15,150 bases of DNA from Bacteroidales bacterium UBA6207 (GTDB taxonomy: Bacteria > Bacteroidota > Bacteroidia > Bacteroidales > F082): contig DISP01000189.1 of the NCBI GenBank assembly GCA_002421995.1, positions 1 to 15,150 on the forward strand. The letters are read 5' to 3'. Positions within the stretch are counted from its first letter, which is position 1. Each line of letters starts with the position of its first letter. The notes beneath the pieces are model-generated. The model was not told the origin of the DNA. It made no database searches and was given only the letters and a program-made list of their open reading frames with translations. Positions 1 through 5,823 of this stretch are shown one piece after another. The position numbers and the translations under genes were made by a program.

Positions 1-45
1 GGGTGATGGGTTTGTGGTTCGATTTTGTCTAAAAGATAGAACTTC

Positions 46-113
46 CGACCCCGGAGGGGTCGCATCTTTATAGAAAATAAATCGTTGAGGGTTTTTCGAC
101 TCCGGAGGGGTCG
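46..113. repeat. Pair of GC-rich palindromes, 51 bp apart
   Basis: CGACCCCGGAGGGGTCG at 46-62 has perfect 7-bp arms around GGA. CGACTCCGGAGGGGTCG at 97-113 is the same motif with one change that leaves a G-T pair in the stem. The two start 51 bp apart. The AT-rich flanks are also related in inverted orientation: TAGAAAATA near 71 and TATTTTCTA near 128. From memory, closely similar CCGGAGGGGTCG motifs followed by TTTATAGAAAATAAAT are scattered through Bacteroidota genomes. They do not resemble a terminator because no T-run follows. Confidence 0.6.
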
Positions 114-168
114 TACAGCTGATAAATATTTTCTATCTATCCTGATGATCAACGTCTTCCTTTTTTCC

Positions 169-410
169 GTACTTTCTCTTGATAGAAAGTTTCAAAGATC
201 AACAAAGTGACGGGTCACGGGTGACCTGTGATCAGTTGAATCTTACCTTAAGTCGGAAATCTATGCAAGGGGTTCAGAAGCGTCATGCAAACAAACAACC
301 TTTTTCCAGTATTTGCAGAGGCAGTTGTTATCAGTCATCGAAACAGACAGCCAAAAGCCAATAGCTAATCGCCTTTAGCCATTTTTGGCGCCTCCTTGCA
401 AGATTTCCAG
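169..410. repeat. Composite dispersed repeat, copy A
   Basis: The modules, in order, are these. A hairpin has arms ACTTTCT (171-177) and AGAAAGT (184-190) with a 6-nt loop. A GTGAC palindrome at 210-229 (ACGGGTCAC/GTGACCTGT) contains one G-T pair. A 64-bp core at 213-276 is identical to 778-841 in copy B. A diverging tail contains CAAACAACCTTT and CCAAAAGCC, and the end motif TTGCAAGATTTCCAG lies at 396-410. The parallel order of modules in copy B is what defines the unit. There is no transposase and no clear target-site duplication. It may be a miniature non-autonomous element or a structured noncoding unit; the function is unknown. Confidence 0.75.
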
Positions 411-541
411 CAGTTTGCCGATTCACGCCGGGCGCACGCTCCCCGTTCATCCCACGGCCTGCGCTCCCAATCCGGTACAGGCTTGGAAGTGCTTTTGGAG
501 CTTCGATGAACACACCAGCTCGAAAGATACAATCTCCTTTT

Positions 542-569
542 CTTTGCGTCTTGGCGGCTTTGCGTGAGA
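542..569. repeat. CTTTGCG-type short repeat motif
   Basis: The stretch contains CTTTGCG twice (542-548 and 558-564) around CTTGGCGG. Runs of TTTGCGTC/TTGGCGG units like this are, from memory, frequent in intergenic DNA of Bacteroidota. Only this one degenerate pair is present here, so the call rests on resemblance rather than on a tandem array. Confidence 0.3.
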
Positions 570-630
570 TTTAATTGGCTCAGATTCTTCGGAATCGGTA
601 ACCGAATACTTAGCACCTCAACCCTTCCTC

Positions 631-700
631 AGGCTGCCAAAAGGCCAAGAGCAAAAAGCCAAAAGCTCATTTTGGATTAAAATGCAAGATTTCTTCAGGG
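631..700. repeat. Partial third copy (3' part) of the composite repeat
   Basis: This segment repeats the tail modules of copies A and B without their hairpin and 64-bp core. GGCTGCCAAAAGGCC at 632-646 corresponds to GACAGCCAAAAGCC in A and GACTGCCAAAAGCC in B. ATGCAAGATTTCTTCAG at 682-698 corresponds to the TTGCAAGATTTCCAG end motif. It is diverged and probably an older, truncated copy. Confidence 0.45.
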
Positions 701-733
701 CGGGGAGGCGCATTGTTCGCGCAAGGCCTTTTG

Positions 734-992
734 GTACTTTTGGGCTGACAAAAGTACATGACAAAAAAAAAGTGACAGGTCACGGGTGACCTGTGATCAG
801 TTGAATCTTACCTTAAGTCGGAAATCTATGCAAGGGGTTCAAAAGCGTCATACACACAAACAACCTTTCCCAGAATGTAAAGAGACTGTTGCCTTCAGTC
901 AACGAACCAGACTGCCAAAAGCCCTGGCCCTGAGCGCAGCCGAAGGGAAAAGCAAATAGCATCTTCTTATGGCTGCATTGCAAGATTTCCAG
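734..992. repeat. Composite dispersed repeat, copy B
   Basis: A perfect 9-bp hairpin GTACTTTTG/CAAAAGTAC (734-742 and 749-757, 6-nt loop) opens the unit. It is followed by a perfect inverted repeat ACAGGTCAC-GG-GTGACCTGT (775-794), the 64-bp core 778-841 identical to copy A, a diverging tail with CAAACAACCTTT and CTGCCAAAAGCC, and the end motif TTGCAAGATTTCCAG at 978-992. Compared with copy A, the two loop-proximal base pairs of the hairpin differ on both arms, so pairing is kept. The G-T pair of A's palindrome is an A-T pair here. This argues that the structure, not only the sequence, matters. Confidence 0.75.
928..947. repeat. CCCTGAGCG...CGAAGGG dispersed palindromic motif
   Basis: CCCTGAGCGCAGCCGAAGGG lies inside the tail of composite repeat copy B and is absent from copy A at the matching place. 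It therefore looks like an insertion into the repeat. From memory, the reverse complement form CCCTTCG-CTGCGCTCAGGG is a very common short repeat in many bacterial genomes. Function unknown. Confidence 0.4.
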
Positions 993-1260
993 TCGTTTTT
1001 TCATTCTATAAGCAGCCGGCCCGCTCACAAAAGCCTCCGGGACGCACAGGCTCACACCTTGTTTGAATAGATATTTTTTGTTGAGATATACATAAAGATT
1101 CCATAAAAATCCGATCGAACATATAGGTGGACGGTTAAGTTTTTTATCTTTACGTTTTGAAAAAAACCATTGGAAAATGGATCCTAAAAGCAAGGTGGAA
1201 ATTGACGTGATATTGCAGGTTTAAGCTCAATATGGGACAGAATCAGAAACTAAAAAAAAC

Positions 1261-2187
1261 ATGAAAAATAAAACACTTTTTGCAATAATTATTTTCATAA
1301 CAACCTGTCAGACCGGAAAAAGCCAGAATGTTTTCCCATCATTCGGTGACAGTGCGAAGTGGAATGTATTGCAGTGTGTTTATGGCATTGGATACTCCTG
1401 CAACACGATGATTTATCAATATGACTATGATACCTTGTTCTGCGAAAATGTTTATTCAAAAATATCTTCAACATCTACCGGAGCCTTTGGTTACATTCGT
1501 TCTGACAGTTCACGTACATATATTCGCGCAACGAATTCATGCTTCGACAAAGAATATCTCATGTATGACTTTTCAATCAATGTGGGCGACACAATTTTTT
1601 TAGCCAATAATATTTGGAACAGCAATCAAACTGATACGACTAAATTTGTGCTGGATTCATTACAAACCGGCACTTTCAATGGAATTGAACGCCGTATTTT
1701 TTATGTAAAATATGTAGCCGATCCGGATTTATTGCCAAATTGGTTTGGTGCACAAATGAAGTGGATTGAAGGTATTGGCTCTACGTCAAATCCATTTTTC
1801 CCGATCGAGTGTATGCAGGATTATTGCGAATTATCGTGGCAATTACTTTGTTTTGACAGTTTAGGCATCCAGTTGTATCAGGATTCCGTTTTCAAAACAT
1901 GTGACACAACTTTCACAGATGTTGCAATAAACGAGTTTATAAATGAAAATCAATTAGTTATTTATCCCATTCCATTTACAAAAAGCCTTACTGTTACTGT
2001 TGAAAATACGATCATCTCAGAAATCTGCATTTTAGATATAAAGGGAAAACTGATCTATAAAATTGAGGGAAATGAAAAAAATAGTATAAAACTTGACGCA
2101 GTGGACAATTTATATAAAGGAATGTATTTTTTTCTGGTGCATACAGATAAGGGAATTCTGACAAAGAAAATAATTAAGATAGAATAA
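1261..2187 (+). CDS. Secreted T9SS cargo protein of unknown function (type A sorting domain)
   Basis: The 308-residue product should be exported through Sec and then across the outer membrane by the type IX secretion system. Residues 1-22 form a signal peptide (KNK, then the hydrophobic stretch LFAIIIFITTC, with likely cleavage after GKSQ). Residues about 228-308 are a T9SS type A sorting domain: LVIYPIPF (a variant of the usual YPNP), then ICILDIKGKLIYK, LYKGMYFFLVHTDKG and a lysine-rich end (TKKIIKIE). The middle carries YLMYDFSINVGDTI (99-112) and KWIEGIGSTS (167-176). I recognise these from a recurrent Bacteroidota family of about 300 residues with no known function. Several cysteines (39, 47, 61, 94, 184, 189, 197, 214) suit an extracellular fold with disulfides. 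ATG 1261 is chosen because the signal peptide begins there. The gene is clearly more AT-rich than its neighbours and sits alone between repeat-rich spacers. Catalytic function cannot be assigned. Confidence 0.88.
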   Translation: MKNKTLFAIIIFITTCQTGKSQNVFPSFGDSAKWNVLQCVYGIGYSCNTMIYQYDYDTLFCENVYSKISSTSTGAFGYIRSDSSRTYIRATNSCFDKEYLMYDFSINVGDTIFLANNIWNSNQTDTTKFVLDSLQTGTFNGIERRIFYVKYVADPDLLPNWFGAQMKWIEGIGSTSNPFFPIECMQDYCELSWQLLCFDSLGIQLYQDSVFKTCDTTFTDVAINEFINENQLVIYPIPFTKSLTVTVENTIISEICILDIKGKLIYKIEGNEKNSIKLDAVDNLYKGMYFFLVHTDKGILTKKIIKIE

Positions 2188-2424
2188 TACCTGCCCTCGT
2201 TCAGTGTAGTTTGCAACCGGGCAGCATGTGGGTTTCTTCATGTAGCCGATAACTGATACACAAAAACCAAGATTATTGACTAAATTTTTTTTTAAAACGA
2301 ACCTTGATTTTTATTTAAAAATAGTGCAATTGTGAATAGATTTCAACATTCATTTCCATACAATTACAAAGAAAAAACCACGCATTATGAATGAAATTAA
2401 TCAATTTGGGATTTGAAAATTTCT

Positions 2425-2480
2425 GATTTGAAAATTGTGGGACAAATCTTCAAATCTTCAAATCCCCAAATTTTCAAATC
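2425..2480. repeat. Inverted repeat GATTTGAAAATT / AATTTTCAAATC
   Basis: Left arm 2425-2441 and right arm 2464-2480 pair at 15 of 17 positions across a 22-nt loop that itself contains AAATCTTC twice. A further GATTTGAAAATT copy lies just upstream at 2410-2421. Lying between two convergent genes, it could help end transcription from either side. It lacks the compact GC-rich stem of a normal intrinsic terminator. Confidence 0.55.
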
Positions 2481-2510
2481 AACAAATCAAGCCCCACACC
2501 GATGCGCCAG

Positions 2511-2540
2511 CCCTAAACCCTAAACGCTAAACCTTAAACC
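2511..2540. repeat. CCCTAAA heptamer tract 1
   Basis: Four 7-bp units (CCCTAAA, CCCTAAA, CGCTAAA, CCTTAAA) followed by CC. The matching second tract is at 2596-2625. The unit equals the plant telomere repeat, but in a circular-chromosome bacterium this is most likely replication-slippage sequence. Confidence 0.75.
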
Positions 2541-2545
2541 ATTCT

Positions 2546-2585
2546 AAATCAACAAATCAACAAATCAACGAATCAACAAATCAAC
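2546..2585. repeat. AAATCAAC octamer tandem repeat
   Basis: Five contiguous 8-bp units: AAATCAAC three times, GAATCAAC, then AAATCAAC. Degenerate AAAC/AAATAAAC units continue at about 2631-2655, right up to the tex stop codon. A likely slippage product; copy number would be expected to vary between strains. Confidence 0.8.
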
Positions 2586-2595
2586 ATCTTTTTTG

Positions 2596-2625
2596 CCCTA
2601 AACCCTAAATTCTAAACCCTAAACC
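2596..2625. repeat. CCCTAAA heptamer tract 2
   Basis: Four 7-bp units (CCCTAAA, CCCTAAA, TTCTAAA, CCCTAAA) followed by CC, the same overall length as the tract at 2511-2540. The two tracts flank the octamer array, giving a symmetric arrangement. Confidence 0.75.
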
Positions 2626-2653
2626 ACTATAAACCAACAAATAAACAAATAAA

Positions 2654-4795
2654 CTAATCAATTCCTCTCATACTCAGGTTGATTCTTTTCCTGTCGGCAT
2701 CCACCTGAAGCACTTTCACACGCACACGTTGGTTGAGGCGCACCACCTCGTTTGGGTCTTTGATGTAGCGGTTGGCCATCTGGCTCAGGTGAACAAGCCC
2801 GTCCTGATGCACACCGATGTCAACAAAAGCCCCGAAGGCAGTGATATTGGTCACTACACCATCAAGCTCCATGCCCTCGTGCAGATCGTGGATGCTGCGG
2901 ATGTCTTTGGCAAAAGAAAACAGCTCAAATTGTTGTCTGGGGTCGCGGCCGGGTTTTTCGAGTTCGGCAAGGATGTCGTTGATGGTCTCGATGCCGGTCT
3001 GCTTTGTCACAAAGGATGCGGGTTTGATGCTGCTGCGCAGGTCTTTCCTGCCAATAAGTCCTGCTACTGTTTCGCCCAGACTACCTGCTATCTGCTCCAC
3101 AATCTCATAGCTCTCAGGATGCACTGCGCTGGCATCCAATGGATTTTCGCCGTTGCGGATGCGCAGAAAACCGGCACATTGCTCAAAGGCTTTGTTGCCA
3201 AGCCGACTTACGCCAAGCAATTGTTTGCGGTTTTTGAATCCGCCAATCTCACTGCGGTATTTGATAATGCCCGAAGCCAGCTGAGGACCAAGTCCGCTCA
3301 CATACGACAGCAGTTGTTCGCTGGCTGTATTCAGCTCAACGCCCACAGCATTCACGCAACTTTCCACGGTCATCACCAGATTTTCCTGAAGCGCTTTTTG
3401 ATCCACGTCATGCTGATATTGCCCTACGCCGATTGATTTTGGATCAATCTTCACCAGCTCGGCCAAGGGGTCCATCAACCTTCGTCCGATGCTCACGGCA
3501 CCTCTCACCGTAACATCATAATCCGGAAACTCCTCGCGTGCCACCTTGCTGGCCGAATACACCGAGGCACCGCTTTCGTTAACCATCACCGCCATCACAT
3601 CGCGCTCAAACGGGATGCCACGCACAAGGTCTTCTGTTTCGCGTCCTGCTGTGCCGTTGCCGATGGCGATTACTTCTACCTTGTAGGCATTCACCAACGA
3701 TTTGATTTTTTGCACAGCTTGTTTCACCTCGTGTTGTGGTGGATGGGGATAAATGGTGTCGTTGTGGAGCAACATGCCGTGTTCGTCAAGAATCACGACT
3801 TTGCAGCCTGTGCGGAAACCCGGGTCGAGCGCCAATATGCGTTTCTGCCCGAGAGGAGGAGCCAGCAACAGTTGACGGAGATTGCCGCCAAAAACACGGA
3901 TGGCTGTTTCATCAGCCTTCTCCTTGTAAAAAGCCAGCATCTCATTCGAAAGTGAGGGTGCCAGCAAGCGTTTAAAAGAGTCGGCAACAGCAGCGGCCAC
4001 CTGAAGGCCTTTGCGGCTGCTGTTGCGTACCCAAAGTCTTTCGGCTATGCCGGTTGCCTGCTCATCTTCCACATTGATCTTTATTTTCAGTATGCCCTCG
4101 GTTTCGGCACGAAGCAGCGCCAGCAGACGGTGCGAGGGTGCTTTTGACAAGGCTTCGTTCCAGTCGAAATACTGACGATAGGTTTTCCCTTCTTCTTCTT
4201 TGTCTTTTACGACAGTGCTGCTGATACTGGCTGTTTTGTGATAAAGCCGGCGCAGGCGTTCGCGCACCTGACTGTCCTCGCTCACCATCTCGGCAATGAT
4301 GTCGCGCGCTCCTGCAAGTGCTGCCGCAGTGTCAGCCACTTCTTTGCTTTGATTCACAAAGCGCTCCGCGGCAGCTTCCGGGTCGGTATAATCTTGTTGC
4401 AACAGCAGTTGAGCCAATGGCTCTAACCCACGCTCCCGGGCAATGGTGGCCCTGGTGCGTCTTTTGGGCTTGTAAGGCAGATACAGGTCTTCGAGCTCTT
4501 GCATAGTGGCTGCCTTTTCTATTTGTGCCCTGAGTTCATGACTCAGCTTTCCCTGTTCTTCGATAGAAGCAATGATGGCTTCGCGGCGCTTGTCAAGGGC
4601 TTCGAGTTGCTGATAACGCTTCCACACCTCGGCAATCACGACCTCATCCATCGAACCTGTCTTTTCTTTGCGGTATCGTGCCACAAAGGGAATGGTGGCT
4701 CCATCGGCAAGCAGGCTGAGAGTATTGCGAATATGTTGATAATCAAGTTGAAACTCGGTAGCAATGCGTTGGGCATAGATGGCAGTGTCGGACAT
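2654..4795 (-). CDS. tex: Tex-family nucleic-acid-binding protein (S1 domain)
   Basis: The 713-residue product belongs to the Tex/YhgF family, cytoplasmic nucleic-acid-binding proteins tied to transcription and RNA metabolism and distantly related to eukaryotic Spt6. Visible domains in order: an N-terminal helical Tex region (about 1-190, with ATIPFVARYRKEKTG at 33-47 and LEDLYLPYKPKRRTRA at 101-116), a YqgF/RNase H-like core (about 317-445, starting KRILALDPGFRTG), paired helix-hairpin-helix motifs (about 487-550, SGLGPQLASGIIKYR and GVSRLGNKAFEQCAGF), and a C-terminal S1 RNA-binding domain (638-713, GVVTNITAFGAFVDIG and DGLVHLSQ). It is somewhat shorter than the enterobacterial proteins but has all domains. 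Start ATG at 4795; there is no good Shine-Dalgarno site. A weak Bacteroidota-type promoter (TTTA, 20-nt spacer, TATCTTCG) may lie at about 4818-4849 on this strand. It is monocistronic and divergent from the acyl-CoA operon. Confidence 0.96.
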   Translation of the reverse strand: MSDTAIYAQRIATEFQLDYQHIRNTLSLLADGATIPFVARYRKEKTGSMDEVVIAEVWKRYQQLEALDKRREAIIASIEEQGKLSHELRAQIEKAATMQELEDLYLPYKPKRRTRATIARERGLEPLAQLLLQQDYTDPEAAAERFVNQSKEVADTAAALAGARDIIAEMVSEDSQVRERLRRLYHKTASISSTVVKDKEEEGKTYRQYFDWNEALSKAPSHRLLALLRAETEGILKIKINVEDEQATGIAERLWVRNSSRKGLQVAAAVADSFKRLLAPSLSNEMLAFYKEKADETAIRVFGGNLRQLLLAPPLGQKRILALDPGFRTGCKVVILDEHGMLLHNDTIYPHPPQHEVKQAVQKIKSLVNAYKVEVIAIGNGTAGRETEDLVRGIPFERDVMAVMVNESGASVYSASKVAREEFPDYDVTVRGAVSIGRRLMDPLAELVKIDPKSIGVGQYQHDVDQKALQENLVMTVESCVNAVGVELNTASEQLLSYVSGLGPQLASGIIKYRSEIGGFKNRKQLLGVSRLGNKAFEQCAGFLRIRNGENPLDASAVHPESYEIVEQIAGSLGETVAGLIGRKDLRSSIKPASFVTKQTGIETINDILAELEKPGRDPRQQFELFSFAKDIRSIHDLHEGMELDGVVTNITAFGAFVDIGVHQDGLVHLSQMANRYIKDPNEVVRLNQRVRVKVLQVDADRKRINLSMRGID

Positions 4796-4978
4796 ATGGT
4801 ATTATTTTTTCGGAGGACGAAGATAGCGAAGATTGCCCGATTCTGTAAACGCAATGTTTTTTCGGGCTGTTTTATCTGCCGGGTTATGCTGTTTTATTCC
4901 TCTTTTTTTTATTTCATTTTAAGAAGTTGGCGGGTTCGTTCAGTGAAAAAGAACCAAAATTGAATTTCATTTCAATCG

Positions 4979-5007
4979 TTTGCGAAAACAAAAAAGCCTT
5001 ACATTTG
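4979..5007 (+). promoter_or_regulatory. Bacteroidota-type promoter of the acyl-CoA operon
   Basis: TTTG (4979-4982), 17 bp, then TACATTTG (5000-5007), an exact fit to the TAnnTTTG -7 element of Bacteroidota housekeeping promoters. The spacer is at the short end of the range described for Flavobacterium (TTG and about 17-23 bp). Transcription would start near 5013, leaving a leader of roughly 13 nt before the ATG at 5026. This also supports that ATG over an upstream in-frame start. Confidence 0.6.
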
Positions 5008-5025
5008 GGCATCAAAATATTTACT

Positions 5026-5805
5026 ATGGATTATACTATTTTACAAGTTGTTAACGAACAGGGTGTCTTGACTGTTACCATTTCGCGGCCCCAAGCCATG
5101 AATGCGCTCAACACTGCTTTTTTCAGCGAGATGGATCATCTGATAGCTTCTGTTGCAGGCGATACGGGCATCAGGGCGATGATTCTTACCGGTGCCGGAA
5201 AAGCCTTTGTGGCCGGAGCCGACATTGCCGAGATGGTGCATAAAAGTGCCGAAGAGGGTGCCGACTTTGGGCGTCTTGGTCAAAAAACATTCAAATCGTT
5301 AGGCCATCTGCCATTTCCTGTTATTGCAGCCATCAACGGTTTCGCCCTGGGTGGTGGCCTTGAGTTGGCTATGGCCTGCGATTTTCGCATTGCCTCTGCC
5401 AAAGCAAAGTTTGGACAACCCGAAGTGAACCTTGGCCTTATCACGGGCTATGCAGGTTCGCAACGCCTGCCGCGTCTGGTGGGTCTTGCCGATGCACTTT
5501 ATCTGCTCACAACCGCCGAGATGATTGGTGCTGATGATGCCCTGCGCATCGGTCTGGTGCAAAAAGTTACCGAACCCGAAGCGCTGATGGACGAATGTAT
5601 GCGGCTGGCAAAACTGATTGCTGCCAAAGGTCCGCTGGCCGTGCGCAAGATCAAGCAGGTGACACGGCAGGGTATGGAGTCGTCTTTTGATGAGGGCAGC
5701 GAGCTGGAAGCAGTGAACTTTGGATCACTCTTTGGCCCGGGCTCTGAAGGTCGGGAAGGAATGTCTGCCTTTCTCGAAAAAAGAAGCCCCAACTGGAATG
5801 TATAA
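5026..5805 (+). CDS. Enoyl-CoA hydratase (crotonase family)
   Basis: This 259-residue cytoplasmic enzyme should add water to trans-2-enoyl-CoA to give 3-hydroxyacyl-CoA (or the reverse). The crotonase fold is plain: oxyanion-hole segment FVAGADIAEM (61-70), NGFALGGGLELAMACD (104-119) and FGQPEVNLGLITGYAGSQRL (129-148). Both acid/base glutamates of the rat enzyme (E144, E164) have counterparts, E113 and E133, with the same 20-residue spacing. Family members usually read IPGYGGTQR where this one has ITGYAGSQR, a mild active-site-loop change. I take ATG 5026 as start. An in-frame TTG 33 codons upstream would add residues that match nothing, and it lies before the promoter. It is the first gene of a tight three-gene operon, 18 nt from the next gene, a 3-hydroxyacyl-CoA dehydrogenase, which fits the role. 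Exact chain-length preference cannot be read from sequence. Confidence 0.93.
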   Translation: MDYTILQVVNEQGVLTVTISRPQAMNALNTAFFSEMDHLIASVAGDTGIRAMILTGAGKAFVAGADIAEMVHKSAEEGADFGRLGQKTFKSLGHLPFPVIAAINGFALGGGLELAMACDFRIASAKAKFGQPEVNLGLITGYAGSQRLPRLVGLADALYLLTTAEMIGADDALRIGLVQKVTEPEALMDECMRLAKLIAAKGPLAVRKIKQVTRQGMESSFDEGSELEAVNFGSLFGPGSEGREGMSAFLEKRSPNWNV

Positions 5806-5823
5806 CGAAATCAAACCAAATAA

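Larger units (their letters stand above)
1..1260. other. Repeat-rich spacer without a supportable gene
   Basis: I find no credible coding region in this 1.26-kb stretch. Open frames of 60-126 codons exist on both strands, but none has a recognisable domain, a signal peptide or a plausible start region. Several run straight through the repeats listed separately, so their translations simply mirror the repeat sequence. The contents are two GC-rich palindromes near the left edge, two long copies and one partial copy of a composite repeat, and two further short dispersed-type motifs. It could be a repeat hot spot, an eroded gene region, or the tail of an element that continues left of the window. 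Confidence 0.6.
2188..2653. other. Repeat-filled spacer between convergent genes
   Basis: No gene is visible. The first part (about 2191-2224) could form a weak stem CTGCCC/GGGCAG with a 22-nt loop, not followed by a T-run, so I do not call it a terminator. From about 2400 to the tex stop codon the sequence is low-complexity and built of four repeat tracts, listed separately. Such tracts are common in Bacteroidota spacers. Confidence 0.6.

Noticed and set aside
179..616. Several 60-83-codon frames on both strands in the left spacer
   Set aside because: Short, mutually overlapping, repeat-derived and without any family resemblance.
813..1193. 126-codon minus-strand frame in the left spacer
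   Set aside because: Most of it is composite-repeat sequence, no start region or domain is visible, and the translation contains repeat-derived peptide such as FPFGCAQGQG.
2191..2224. CTGCCC/GGGCAG stem after the T9SS gene as a terminator
   Set aside because: Six base pairs with a 22-nt loop and no T-run; too weak to call.
2546..2585. CRISPR array
   Set aside because: The octamer units are contiguous with no spacers and far too short.
2511..2625. Telomere or linear-replicon end suggested by CCCTAAA tracts
   Set aside because: The tracts are short, internal, degenerate and between ordinary genes; similar tracts occur in Bacteroidota spacers.
2729..3436. 235-codon open frame on the plus strand opposite tex
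   Set aside because: It lies wholly within the well-supported tex gene, has no recognisable motif, and its composition mirrors the opposite-strand codons.
4927..5025. In-frame TTG start adding 33 residues to the enoyl-CoA hydratase
   Set aside because: The added residues match no crotonase, and the promoter at 4979-5007 lies inside them; ATG 5026 gives a normal 259-residue enzyme.
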